This document shows, piece after piece, positions 33,902 to 42,316 of a DNA stretch of 64,000 nucleotides. The stretch's first letter is position 1; each line of letters starts with the position of its first letter. Source of the DNA: Serinicoccus hydrothermalis (GTDB lineage: Bacteria; Actinomycetota; Actinomycetes; Actinomycetales; Dermatophilaceae); NCBI RefSeq assembly GCF_001685415.1, contig NZ_CP014989.1:2728001-2792000 (forward strand). The letters run 5' to 3'. The notes beneath the pieces were generated by a model. The model saw only the letters and a program-made list of their open reading frames with translations, searched no databases and was not told the DNA's origin. Both the position numbers and the translations under genes were made by a program.

Positions 33902-35173
33902 ATGACGGCATCCACGGCCACGCCGCCGCTCGGACGATCGTTCGGCGCCCACCTCGGGGCGGTCGGTCTGGCGAACCTCGCCGACGGCGTCGTCCAGATC
34001 GGGGTCCCCCTGCTGGCCGTGACCCTCACCAGGTCACCGCTGCTCATGGGTGTGCTGACGGCCGCGGTATGGCTGCCGTGGCTGGTCTGCGGCATCCCCG
34101 CCGGCGTGCTGGTCGACCGGTGGGACCGGCGACGCACGATAGTGGTCGCCCTCGGCGTCCGGGCCACCCTCCTTTGCGCGGCCGGGTTCCTGGCGCTGTC
34201 CGACCGGCTGACCATCTGGGTGCTCGTCGGCCTGGCGCTCGGCTACGGCGTCACCGAGGTCTTCGCCGACCTCGCCGCCGCCGCGCAGGTGCCGGCCCTG
34301 GTCGGTCGAGCGGCCGGCCCGCTGCGCCGCGCCAACTCCCGCCTCCTCGCGGTGGAGCAGGTGTGCAACGGCTTCGTCGGCCCGCCGCTCGCGGGGGTGC
34401 TGGTCGCGCTCGGGGCGGCGTGGCTCGTCGGCACCTCCGCGCTCGTCGTGGTGGGCGCCGTGCTGGTGCTCGCCCTCGGGCTGCGCGGGAGGTATGCCCC
34501 GGTCGTCCCGCAGGTCGAGAGCGTGGGCTCGCGGTGGTCCGAGCTGACCTCCGGCATGCGCACCCTGTGGACCCACCCGGTCCTGCGTCCCCTGGCCATC
34601 GCGGCCGGTCTGTGGAACTTCGCCTCGACCGCCCTCAGCGCGGTGCTCGTCCTGTGGCTCGTCGGCCCGGAGTCGGTGGGTGGGCTGTCGCCCCAGCTGT
34701 TCTCCCTCGCCATGGTGGCGCTCCCGGTCGGCGCCCTGCTCGGCAGCATGGTGGCGAGCCGGGTCATCGAGCGCTTCTCGGAGATGTCCGTCCTCGTCGT
34801 CTGCTGGGGCCTCAACGCCGTCTTCAACCTCCCACTGCTCCTGTGGCCCTCGGTCTGGGGGCTGGCCCTCTTCCTGCTCGCCGCCGGCCCGCTCGGGGTC
34901 ATCGGCAACGTCGTCTCCGGCTCCCTCCGTCCCCGCCTGGTGGCGGGGCACCAGCTGGGTCGGGTCGGCGGGGCCTCCCGGGTGCTCGTCTTCGGGGCCA
35001 TGCCCCTCGGCGCCCTGGTGGGCGGGCAGGTCGCGGCGCTCTTCGGCATACCGGTCGTGCTGCTCGGCGTCCCCGTCGTCATGCTGGTCGCGACCGCTCT
35101 GGTCGCCGTCGGCGTCCCGCAGGCGATGGTGGACGCGCACGAGCTGACCCCGGAGCCGGAGCCCGTCGGCTGA
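33902..35173 (+). CDS. MFS transporter (drug/metabolite efflux type)
   Basis: This 423-residue major-facilitator protein has about twelve predicted helices. It resembles actinobacterial MFS_3/enterobactin-exporter-like (EntS) permeases, with VDRWDRRRTIVVALG in loop 2-3 and ANSRLLAVEQVCNGFVGPPLAG in helix 5. It is adjacent to its probable ArsR-type repressor, which suggests inducible export of a toxic small molecule. The substrate is not determinable. The ATG at 33902 directly follows the operator region, and the transcript may be nearly leaderless. Confidence 0.87.
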   Translation: MTASTATPPLGRSFGAHLGAVGLANLADGVVQIGVPLLAVTLTRSPLLMGVLTAAVWLPWLVCGIPAGVLVDRWDRRRTIVVALGVRATLLCAAGFLALSDRLTIWVLVGLALGYGVTEVFADLAAAAQVPALVGRAAGPLRRANSRLLAVEQVCNGFVGPPLAGVLVALGAAWLVGTSALVVVGAVLVLALGLRGRYAPVVPQVESVGSRWSELTSGMRTLWTHPVLRPLAIAAGLWNFASTALSAVLVLWLVGPESVGGLSPQLFSLAMVALPVGALLGSMVASRVIERFSEMSVLVVCWGLNAVFNLPLLLWPSVWGLALFLLAAGPLGVIGNVVSGSLRPRLVAGHQLGRVGGASRVLVFGAMPLGALVGGQVAALFGIPVVLLGVPVVMLVATALVAVGVPQAMVDAHELTPEPEPVG

Positions 35174-35204
35174 GGTATGCCCACGCAGGCGTTAGCGTCC
35201 CTCC

Positions 35205-36065
35205 ATGAGGATCGGCGTCTGCATCCTGCCCGAGTACCCCTGGCGGGAGGCCGAGCCGCTGTGGCGGCAGGTCGAGGACTGGGGCTTCGAGCACGCGTGG
35301 ACCTACGACCACCTCGTCTGGGCGGGGTTACCGCAGGCGCCGTGGCACTCCACCGTCGCCACCCTCGCGGCGGCCGCCGTCGTCACGGAGCGGGTGCGGC
35401 TGGGCACCTTCGTGGCGTCCCCGAACTTCCGGCACCCCGCGCTGCTCGCCAAGGACGTCACCACCCTGGACGACCTCAGCGCGGGCCGGGTTCTGCTCGG
35501 GCTGGGGGCCGGTGGCGACCTGGACAGCCGCCTGCTCGGTGCCAGGCATACCCGGGGCGAGCGCACCGCCCGCTTCGAGGAGTTCGTTCCGCTGCTGGAC
35601 CGGCTGCTGACCGAGGACGACGTCGAGGTCGAGGGCGAGTTCTTCACGGTCGGCGGGGCGGGGGCCCGCCCGCGCTGCGTCCAGCAGCCCCGTGTCCCCT
35701 TCGTGGTCGCCGCCAACGGCCCCCGCAGCATGCGCCTCGCGGTCGCGCACGGCGCCGGCTGGCTCACCACCGGCCCTCCCGGCGCCGCCGAGGACGGCCT
35801 GGACGCCTGGTGGCGCGGGGTGCGTGAGCTCTCCGCCCGGGTGGAGGAGCTCGAGGCCGAGACGGGGCGCGCCCGGCCGCTGGACCGCTACCTGTCCCTC
35901 GACGCCGGGTCGCCGGCGCTCGGCAGCCTCGACGAGGTCCAGGACCGGATCGGTCGGGCGCAGGAGGCCGGGTTCACCGACGTCGTCGTGCACTGGCCGC
36001 GCCCCGACCCGCCCTACCAGGCCGACGTGCGCGTCCTGGAGCAGCTCGCCGCCTCCCGCTCCTGA
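35205..36065 (+). CDS. LLM-class (luciferase-like) flavin-dependent oxidoreductase
   Basis: This 286-residue TIM-barrel protein is of the bacterial luciferase-like superfamily, with FMN or F420 as cofactor. It shows FEHAWTYDHLVW, RVRLGTFVASPNFRHPALLAKDVTTLDDLSAGR (the conserved central block, in parts), GLGAGGD and VVAANGPRSMRLAVAHGAGW. The substrate is unknown. The ATG at 35205 starts the first barrel strand. It ends 10 bases before a strong terminator. Confidence 0.9.
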   Translation: MRIGVCILPEYPWREAEPLWRQVEDWGFEHAWTYDHLVWAGLPQAPWHSTVATLAAAAVVTERVRLGTFVASPNFRHPALLAKDVTTLDDLSAGRVLLGLGAGGDLDSRLLGARHTRGERTARFEEFVPLLDRLLTEDDVEVEGEFFTVGGAGARPRCVQQPRVPFVVAANGPRSMRLAVAHGAGWLTTGPPGAAEDGLDAWWRGVRELSARVEELEAETGRARPLDRYLSLDAGSPALGSLDEVQDRIGRAQEAGFTDVVVHWPRPDPPYQADVRVLEQLAASRS

Positions 36066-36075
36066 CCCGGGTCGC

Positions 36076-36111
36076 GCCCGCCCTGCCGATGTATCCCGGC
36101 AGGGCGGGCGT
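36076..36111 (+). terminator. Terminator after LLM oxidoreductase
   Basis: A 14-bp perfect GC-rich stem (36076-36089 with 36098-36111) with an 8-nt loop lies ten bases after the stop codon. Confidence 0.85.
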
Positions 36112-36160
36112 GCTCTGCACCGGCGACGCCCGAGCGGAGGCGAGGGGCCTCCCGGTGTCA

Positions 36161-36178
36161 CCGGTCAGAGCTGACCGG
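36161..36178. promoter_or_regulatory. Palindrome upstream of the cell-wall-binding protein gene
   Basis: CCGGTCAG-AG-CTGACCGG is a perfect 8+2+8 palindrome ending 19 bases before the ATG at 36198, next to the likely ribosome-binding site AAGGAGA (36183-36189). It could be an operator or a small RNA hairpin masking initiation; there is no direct evidence for either. Confidence 0.4.
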
Positions 36179-36197
36179 ACCACGAAGGAGAGCACCC

Positions 36198-37628
36198 ATG
36201 TCCACCACTCCACCGGTCCACCGCAGGGCGGGGGTCGCGGCCGGCGCCGCGCTCGCCCTCGGGGTGACCGCCCTGGCCGGTGCCGTACCGGCCTTCGCCG
36301 CGACGCTCGACGACTACGAGATCGCCGGCGTGCAGTTCGTCAACGACGACTGCAGCCGCAACGAGTACGCCATCGACGCCACCGTGACCGGCACCACCGA
36401 TGACATCGCCGGTTTCGACCGGGTCGAGTTCCAGGTCTGGGACGACGGCACCCTGAAGGACAGCCGCACCCTCGAGGTCGCGGTGGGGACCACCCGTGAC
36501 CTGCACGCCTTCCTGTCCTTCGTCGGGCTCTACGGCGACGGCGCACCGGGCGTCGGCATCGTCATCAACGACGTCGACGCCGACGGCAACTACGTCAGCG
36601 GCCTCATGACCGAGGACCCGTTCTTCCCCGAGGACGTCGACGGCCCGTGCGCCTTCGACGTGGAGCGGATCGGCGGCCCGACCCGCATCGAGACCGCGGC
36701 GATGCTCTCGGAGCAGAAGTTCGTCATGGCCGACAGCGTCGTCATCGCGACGGCGAAGGCATACCCGGACGCGCTGACGGCCGCCCCGTGGGCCGCCCAG
36801 ATGGGCGCTCCGCTGCTGCTCACCAACCCCGGCGGGCTGCCCACCGCGACCGTGGACGAGCTGACCCGGCTCGTGCCGGAGCACGTCTACGTCGTCGGCG
36901 GGAGCACGGCGGTGACGGACCAGGTCCTCCTCGACGTCGAGGCCGCCGTCCCCGCCGCCACCGTGGAGCGGGTGTCCGGCGCCGACCGCTACGGCACCGC
37001 CGGCGCGATCGCCCAACGCGTCGTGCAGGACAGCTCGGCCGAGCTCTTCGTCGCCTCCGGGCAGGACTTCCCGGACGCGCTCGTCCTCAGCGCGCTCGCC
37101 GCGCGTCACCAGGCGCCGCTCGTCCTCGTCAAGCACGACGAGGTGCCGCCCGCCACGGACGCGGCGGTCGGTGCGCTGTCCTTCGACGACGTCTACGCCG
37201 CCGGCGGCACGACGGTGCTCACCGACGACGTGCTTGACGCCGTGTCCGGCGGTATGCCGTGGACCCGCTACAGCGGGGCCGACCGCTACGTGACCGCCGA
37301 GAAGGTGCTCGAGCAGTTCCCGGCCGAGGGCAAGGTGCTCGTCGCCACCGGACAGGACTTCCCGGACAGCCTCACCGCGGTCCCGGTCGCGGCCCGGACG
37401 GGCGCCGGCGTGGCGCTCACCCGGCCGGACGCCGTGCCCGCGGGGGTGCTGGACGAGGTCGAGCGGCTGGTCACCGGCTTCTCGTTCCCGCTCATCACCA
37501 TCGTCGGCGGCGAGGTGGCGGTGCACGACACCGTCGAGACCCAGCTGCTCGGGCTGGTCGGCGGTCTCGCCGACCCCACCGAGCGGTCGGACGGCGGGCA
37601 GACCGGGGCCAACATCCCCCAGGAGTGA
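36198..37628 (+). CDS. Secreted cell-wall-binding repeat 2 protein
   Basis: This 476-residue exported protein has a signal peptide ending in AVPAFA (about residue 33), a ~110-residue beta-rich unknown domain with two Cys, then three cell-wall-binding repeat 2 modules (PF04122 type) from about residue 155. Each opens with a form of R(I/V/Y)GGPTRIETA, SGADRYGTA or SGADRYVTA and contains VIATAKAYPDALTAAPWA, VASGQDFPDALVLSAL or VATGQDFPDSLTAVPV. These modules anchor proteins to cell-wall polymers non-covalently. The load carried by the N-terminal domain is unknown. It is monocistronic with its own terminator. Confidence 0.92.
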   Translation: MSTTPPVHRRAGVAAGAALALGVTALAGAVPAFAATLDDYEIAGVQFVNDDCSRNEYAIDATVTGTTDDIAGFDRVEFQVWDDGTLKDSRTLEVAVGTTRDLHAFLSFVGLYGDGAPGVGIVINDVDADGNYVSGLMTEDPFFPEDVDGPCAFDVERIGGPTRIETAAMLSEQKFVMADSVVIATAKAYPDALTAAPWAAQMGAPLLLTNPGGLPTATVDELTRLVPEHVYVVGGSTAVTDQVLLDVEAAVPAATVERVSGADRYGTAGAIAQRVVQDSSAELFVASGQDFPDALVLSALAARHQAPLVLVKHDEVPPATDAAVGALSFDDVYAAGGTTVLTDDVLDAVSGGMPWTRYSGADRYVTAEKVLEQFPAEGKVLVATGQDFPDSLTAVPVAARTGAGVALTRPDAVPAGVLDEVERLVTGFSFPLITIVGGEVAVHDTVETQLLGLVGGLADPTERSDGGQTGANIPQE

Positions 37629-37652
37629 GCCCGCGGGTCCCGTGACCGACGC

Positions 37653-37680
37653 GGCGCGGCAGCCACCCGGCTGCCGCGCC
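37653..37680 (+). terminator. Terminator after cell-wall-binding protein
   Basis: A 12-bp stem (37653-37664 with 37669-37680, loop ACCC) lies 24 bases after the stop. Confidence 0.8.
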
Positions 37681-37708
37681 GTGCGGCGTCCTGGCGGATA
37701 CTGGACGG

Positions 37709-37963
37709 ATGGCCCCCGACCAGACCCCGGACGAACCCTCGCGCGCCCCCGTGCACCGGCGCCCGCAGCTCAGCCGCTTCCTCGTCGCCGGGGCGGTGCT
37801 GGGTCTGGTCGTGGGGGTGGTCGTCTCGCTGAGCCGCCCGGATGCGCCGGGGAGCAGCTCGGGGCAACAGGCCATCCTCCTGGGCGCCACCGGCGCGATC
37901 TTCTTCGGGCTCCTCGCCGCGATCGTCTACCTCGTCGTCGACCGCGGCAGCGGCCGCCGCTGA
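37709..37963 (+). CDS. Small two-helix membrane protein A
   Basis: This 84-residue protein has a polar Pro-rich N terminus and two hydrophobic helices (about residues 23-42 and 57-77; FLVAGAVLGLVVGVVVSL and LLGATGAIFFGLLAAIVYLVVD) separated by a Ser/Gly/Gln loop. It has no named domain. It lies four bases upstream of a second protein with the same layout, suggesting a duplicated pair or a two-subunit membrane component, just before purF. The function is unknown. Confidence 0.7.
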   Translation: MAPDQTPDEPSRAPVHRRPQLSRFLVAGAVLGLVVGVVVSLSRPDAPGSSSGQQAILLGATGAIFFGLLAAIVYLVVDRGSGRR

Positions 37964-37967
37964 GCCC

Positions 37968-38183
37968 ATGGCCTCCCGACCTCCCCGCCTGCCGCGCTTC
38001 CTCGGCACCGGTGCCGCCGTGGGGATCGTCGTGGCGCTGCTGGTGGCCCTCATCGGTCGGGACGTGCCCTACGTCAACGGGCTGGAGGAATACCTCATCT
38101 TCGCCGTGATCGGCGCCGGCGCAGGCGTGGCCGTCGGCGCCCTGGCCTTCCTCGTCGCGGACCGCCCCCGCCTCGGGTCCTGA
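37968..38183 (+). CDS. Small two-helix membrane protein B (paralogue of A)
   Basis: This 71-residue protein begins LPRFLGTGAAVGIVVALLVALIG, alignable with protein A (LSRFLVAGAVLGLVVGVVVSL), and has a second helix AVIGAGAGVAVGALAFLVAD. The shared pattern (R-FL--GA--G-VV----) indicates gene duplication. It starts four bases after protein A and ends 60 bases before purF. The role is unknown. Confidence 0.7.
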   Translation: MASRPPRLPRFLGTGAAVGIVVALLVALIGRDVPYVNGLEEYLIFAVIGAGAGVAVGALAFLVADRPRLGS

Positions 38184-38243
38184 GGGCGGTTCCGCCCGAT
38201 CGGGGCGGTGCGTGGGGGCGCCCGGCTGTGGGACCATGGCGAC

Positions 38244-39824
38244 GTGGCTCGCGCTGACGGACGACTCTCGCACGACCTGCTTCCCGAGGAGCGCCTGCCC
38301 CAGGACGCCTGCGGGGTCTTCGGGGTGTGGGCGCCGGGCGAGGAGGTCGCCAAGCTCACCTACTTCGGCCTCTACGCCCTGCAGCACCGCGGACAGGAGG
38401 CGGCCGGGATCGCGACGAGCGACGGCCAGCGGCTCGTGGTCTACAAGGACGTCGGGCTGGTCAGCCAGGTCTTCGACGAGTCGGCGCTCGCCTCGCTTCA
38501 GGGTCACCTGGCCGTGGGCCACTGCCGCTACTCGACGACCGGGCGCAACTCCTGGCACAACGCGCAGCCGACCCTCGGCGGCACCGCCGACTCCACCCTG
38601 GCGCTGACCCACAACGGCAACCTCATCAACACCGCCGAGCTGCGCGACCTGCTCCGCGAGGCCCTGGGGGGCGACCTGAGCCGTTCCGCCGGGGAGGTCG
38701 GCCGGGGCAACACCACCGACACCGCGATCGTCACCGGGCTGCTCACCGCGGACCCCGACCTGTCCCTGCAGGAGTCGGCGATGCGGGTGCTGCCGCAGCT
38801 GCGCGGCGCCTTCTCCCTCGTCTTCTGCGACGAGGGCACGCTGTATGCCGCCCGCGACCCGCAGGGCGTGCGTCCCCTGGTCCTCGGCCGGCTGGAGCGG
38901 GGGTGGGTGGTCGCCTCGGAGACCGCGGCGCTCGACATCGTCGGGGCCTCGGTGGTGCGTGAGGTCGAGCCGGGCGAGCTCATCGCCATCGACGAGAACG
39001 GCCTGCGCTCCAGCCGCTTCACGCAGGCCGCCCCCAAGCGGTGCGTCTTCGAGTGGGTCTACCTCGCCCGCCCGGACACCCGCATCGCCGGACGCGAGGT
39101 CTACGACTCCCGGGTGGAGATGGGGCGTCAGCTCGCGCGCGAGCACCCGGTCGAGGCGGACATGGTCATGCCGACGCCGGAGTCGGGGACCCCGGCGGCG
39201 ATCGGGTATGCCGAGGAGTCCGGGATCCCCTACGGCCAGGGCCTGGTGAAGAACGCCTATGTCGGGCGGACCTTCATCGCGCCCAGCCAGACGATCCGGC
39301 AGCTCGGCATCCGGCTCAAGCTCAACCCGCTGCGGGACGTCATCAAGGGCAAGCGGCTCGTGGTCGTCGACGACTCGATCGTGCGGGGCAACACGCAGCG
39401 GGCCCTGGTCCGGATGCTGCGCGAGGCGGGCGCGGCCGAGGTGCACGTGCGGATCTCCTCGCCCCCGGTGCGCTGGCCCTGCTTCTACGGCATCGACTTC
39501 GCCACCCGCGCCGAGCTCATCGCCACCGGGCTGGAGGCCGAGGACATCTGCGCCTCGGTCGGGGCGGACTCGCTGGGATACATCAGCGAGGAGGGCATGG
39601 TGGCCGCCACCGAGCAGCCCCGGTCCGCGCTGTGCACCGCCTGCTTCTCCGGCGACTACCCGATCGAGCTCCCGGCCGAGGACCAGCTCGGCAAGGATGT
39701 GCTGGAGCTGCAGTTCCCGGTCGACGAGGCCGACGTGGACCCGACGGACGTCGGCACGCTGGACGTCGACCGGGTCGGTGTCACGGCCACGGCCGGCGGC
39801 GCCGACGCCGTGCGCCGCCCCTGA
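38244..39824 (+). CDS. purF: Amidophosphoribosyltransferase
   Basis: PurF makes phosphoribosylamine from PRPP and glutamine, the first committed step of purine synthesis. The 526-residue protein has a ~22-residue propeptide, then the nucleophile Cys in DACGVFGV, the Ntn glutaminase domain (YALQHRGQEAAGI, GHCRYSTTG, THNGNLIN), and the phosphoribosyltransferase domain with the PRPP loop VVVDDSIVRGNT. Cys residues in PPVRWPCFYGID and ALCTACFSGDYP are consistent with an Fe-S type enzyme like that of B. subtilis. The GTG at 38244 was chosen to give a propeptide of usual length. Confidence 0.96.
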   Translation: MARADGRLSHDLLPEERLPQDACGVFGVWAPGEEVAKLTYFGLYALQHRGQEAAGIATSDGQRLVVYKDVGLVSQVFDESALASLQGHLAVGHCRYSTTGRNSWHNAQPTLGGTADSTLALTHNGNLINTAELRDLLREALGGDLSRSAGEVGRGNTTDTAIVTGLLTADPDLSLQESAMRVLPQLRGAFSLVFCDEGTLYAARDPQGVRPLVLGRLERGWVVASETAALDIVGASVVREVEPGELIAIDENGLRSSRFTQAAPKRCVFEWVYLARPDTRIAGREVYDSRVEMGRQLAREHPVEADMVMPTPESGTPAAIGYAEESGIPYGQGLVKNAYVGRTFIAPSQTIRQLGIRLKLNPLRDVIKGKRLVVVDDSIVRGNTQRALVRMLREAGAAEVHVRISSPPVRWPCFYGIDFATRAELIATGLEAEDICASVGADSLGYISEEGMVAATEQPRSALCTACFSGDYPIELPAEDQLGKDVLELQFPVDEADVDPTDVGTLDVDRVGVTATAGGADAVRRP

Positions 39825-40103
39825 GGGAGGGCATACCTCCGAGGGGGGCGGGCCTGTCTCCCGTTCCCTCTCCCGACCTGTGCACGCTTCTGCAGCCTGT
39901 GCACGCCACACGAGCCCCAGGCATACCTGGGCACGGATATGCGGGCAGAGCGTAGGAAATAACGTATGCACCGGCCGCACACGCGTGCACAGGTGACGTC
40001 CAGGCAGGTGCGGGGGCGCTTCGCCGCGCGGGAGGAGCCGGATCGGGTCTAGCGTCCGTGGCGACGGGTCGGCGACGGCGGCGACCCGAGATGCGGAGAC
40101 GTC
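39825..40103. other. Intergenic gap between purF and the acidic-protein gene
   Basis: This 279-base stretch has no credible gene. It contains two exact GGCATACC octamers (39830, 39920), a variant CGTATGCA (39963) and a short AT-rich patch around 39953-39967 (GTAGGAAATAACGTATG) that could hold a promoter. I see no RNA structure or terminator of note. Confidence 0.5.
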
Positions 40104-41093
40104 ATGAGCGAGCAGGACGAGCGGGCCACCTCGGACACCGAGGACCAGGAGCAGACCACGTCGGAGACCGAGGGCGGCTTCGAGGGGAGTGCCTCGGGCT
40201 CTGGGGGCGAGAAGACCGGTGACGGCGGCATCGACGAGGGGAGTTCCTCGGGGTCCGGCGACGGGACGAGGGGCGACGCCCTGGCTGAAGGGAGCTCGGC
40301 GGGGTCGGCGGAGGGGACGACCGACCAGGCCGAGGGGGAGACGGCTGGGGCGTCGGACTCCGACGCAGACTCCGACGCGGATTCCGAGGACGACTCCGAC
40401 GAGGACGACGAGAGCGGTTCCGCAGAGCCGGAGGGGACGGCCGCCGACGCGTCCGACGCGTCCTCGGCCGCGGAGACCTCTGACGCGGACGATGACGGCG
40501 AGGACGGGGACGGGCAGGACGACGACGAGGCGGAGCGGGACGCCGAGGAGGCCGCGGAGGAGACCCGGCGCCGGCAGGAGGAGTTCGCGCGCGAGCACGA
40601 CCCGGCCAACCACGACGTCGACGCCGGTGCGGACTTCCGTCAGCCGGGGGACTGGGCGGCCGGCGAGGGCGAGGAACCCCAGCACCTGGAGACCGACCAG
40701 GCCACGCTGACCGCGGTCGACGACAGCACGGGCGACGACAGCGCCACGGGGCAGACCCAGGCCGAGGCGGAGCCCACGGACGGCAGCGGCACCCCTGACA
40801 CCGGAGAGGCCGGGTCGACGGGCGAGGAATCCGCGGGCGGCCCTGGCGGCACCGAGGGCGAAGGGGGCTCCACCCCCGACACCACCGAGGAGATCCGCGA
40901 CGGCGGGCACGGCTGGGGTTCGGCGGCGCCGAGCAGAGACGGCGGGACCCCGGAGGGCCACCCGGTCAAGGCCTGGCACGACACGATGACCTACGTGCTC
41001 CCCGACGAGGAGGGCTACGACACCGCACCGCACGAGTGCTTCGTCGACGCGCAGACCGCGGAGCAGGCCGGCTTCCGGCACGCCCACGGCTGA
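40104..41093 (+). CDS. Long acidic disordered protein with a C-terminal 'sunset'-like domain
   Basis: This 329-residue protein is dominated for residues 1-265 by Asp/Glu/Ser/Gly/Thr-rich low-complexity sequence with repeated SGSGDGT/EGSSAGSAEGT-like units. A single charged helical patch lies near 150-170 (EEAAEETRRRQEEFAREHD). The last ~45 residues are ordered: HPVKAWHDTMTYVLPDEEGYDTAPHECF, then VDAQTAEQAGFRHA. They resemble the short domain (aromatic...Y...CF...A..AGFR) seen as an extension on several actinobacterial proteins. It has no signal peptide, so it is presumably cytoplasmic. It lies between purF and purM; I do not know its function. Confidence 0.7.
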   Translation: MSEQDERATSDTEDQEQTTSETEGGFEGSASGSGGEKTGDGGIDEGSSSGSGDGTRGDALAEGSSAGSAEGTTDQAEGETAGASDSDADSDADSEDDSDEDDESGSAEPEGTAADASDASSAAETSDADDDGEDGDGQDDDEAERDAEEAAEETRRRQEEFAREHDPANHDVDAGADFRQPGDWAAGEGEEPQHLETDQATLTAVDDSTGDDSATGQTQAEAEPTDGSGTPDTGEAGSTGEESAGGPGGTEGEGGSTPDTTEEIRDGGHGWGSAAPSRDGGTPEGHPVKAWHDTMTYVLPDEEGYDTAPHECFVDAQTAEQAGFRHAHG

Positions 41094-41191
41094 GCCGTCC
41101 GGCCCCCGGGCCCGAGTCCGGTCGCCGCTGCCGGCGCGCGGCGGCATACCCTGGGTGCGCACCCGTCCCGACCCCCGAGGGAACGCACCTG

Positions 41192-42316
41192 ATGAGCGAC
41201 CAGCCGATCACGTATGCCAGCGCGGGCGTCGACGTGCACGCGGGCGACCGCGCCGTGGAGCTCATGAAGGAGTCGGTCCGGCGCGCGCAGCGCCCGGAGG
41301 TGCTCGGCGGGCTCGGCGGGTTCGCCGGGATGTTCGACGCCTCGGCGCTGCAGGGGATGCGCCGCCCGGTGCTCGCCACCTCGACCGACGGCGTCGGCAC
41401 CAAGGTGGCGCTCGCGCAGGCCATGGACCGGCACGACACGATCGGGCAGGACCTCGTCGGGATGGTCGTCGACGACATCGTCGTGAGCGGGGCCGAGCCG
41501 CTGTTCATGACCGACTACATCGCCTGCGGCCGGGTCGTCCCGGAGCGCATCGCCGCGATCGTGTCGGGCATCGCGCGGGGGTGCGAGCTCGCCGGCGTCG
41601 CGCTGGTCGGCGGCGAGACGGCCGAGCACCCGGGCCTGCTCGACCCGGAGGAGTACGACGTGGCCGGGGCGGCGACCGGCGTGGTCGAGCACGACGCGGT
41701 CCTCGGCCCGCACCGGGTCGAGGACGGCGACGTCGTGCTCGCCCTGGCCAGCTCCGGGCTGCACAGCAACGGCTTCTCCCTCGTCCGCCGGGTCGTCGGG
41801 GCGTCGGGTTGGGCATGGGACCGGCAGGTGCCCGAGCTCGGGCGCACGCTCGGCGAGGAATGCCTGGAGCCGACCCGGATCTACACCCGCCCGCTGCTGG
41901 AGCTGGTGCGCGACCTCGGGACCGACCTGCACGCCCTCTCGCACGTCACCGGGGGAGGGCTCGCGGCCAACCTCGCACGGGTCCTGCCCGCCGGGACGCT
42001 GGCCACCGTCGAGCGCTCGTGGACGCCGCCGCCGATCTTCACCCTCGTCCAGGAGCTGGGCCGGGTGCCGCAGCCCGACCTGGAGCAGACGCTCAACATG
42101 GGCGTCGGCTTCGTCGCGGTGCTGTCGGCCGACCGCGCCGGACGGGCGATCGAGCTGCTGACGGGCGCGGGCGTCGACACCTGGCAGATCGGCACGGTGA
42201 GCCGCGGCGGGACCGGCGAGCAGGACGGCGACGTGGTGCAGGGCGCCAAGGGCGTGGACGGCGGGGCCGTGCGCGTGGTGGGGAGCTATCCCGCCGGCGT
42301 GATCAGCACCCAGTAG
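41192..42316 (+). CDS. purM: Phosphoribosylformylglycinamidine cyclo-ligase (AIR synthetase)
   Basis: PurM closes FGAM to aminoimidazole ribonucleotide with ATP, step five of purine synthesis. The 374-residue protein has ITYASAGVDVHAGDRAVE, TDGVGTKVALA, the dimer/ATP segment GQDLVGMVVDDIVVSGAEPLF (in parts), GGETAEHPG and HVTGGGLAANLARVLP. The ATG at 41192 follows GAGGG. The final 31 bases overlap, tail to tail, the convergent membrane-protein gene. Confidence 0.96.
   Translation: MSDQPITYASAGVDVHAGDRAVELMKESVRRAQRPEVLGGLGGFAGMFDASALQGMRRPVLATSTDGVGTKVALAQAMDRHDTIGQDLVGMVVDDIVVSGAEPLFMTDYIACGRVVPERIAAIVSGIARGCELAGVALVGGETAEHPGLLDPEEYDVAGAATGVVEHDAVLGPHRVEDGDVVLALASSGLHSNGFSLVRRVVGASGWAWDRQVPELGRTLGEECLEPTRIYTRPLLELVRDLGTDLHALSHVTGGGLAANLARVLPAGTLATVERSWTPPPIFTLVQELGRVPQPDLEQTLNMGVGFVAVLSADRAGRAIELLTGAGVDTWQIGTVSRGGTGEQDGDVVQGAKGVDGGAVRVVGSYPAGVISTQ

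Noticed and set aside
40104-41093. CRISPR-like or tandem-repeat array
   Set aside because: The repetition is at amino-acid level (acidic/Ser/Gly units) within one open frame, without constant repeat and spacer lengths.
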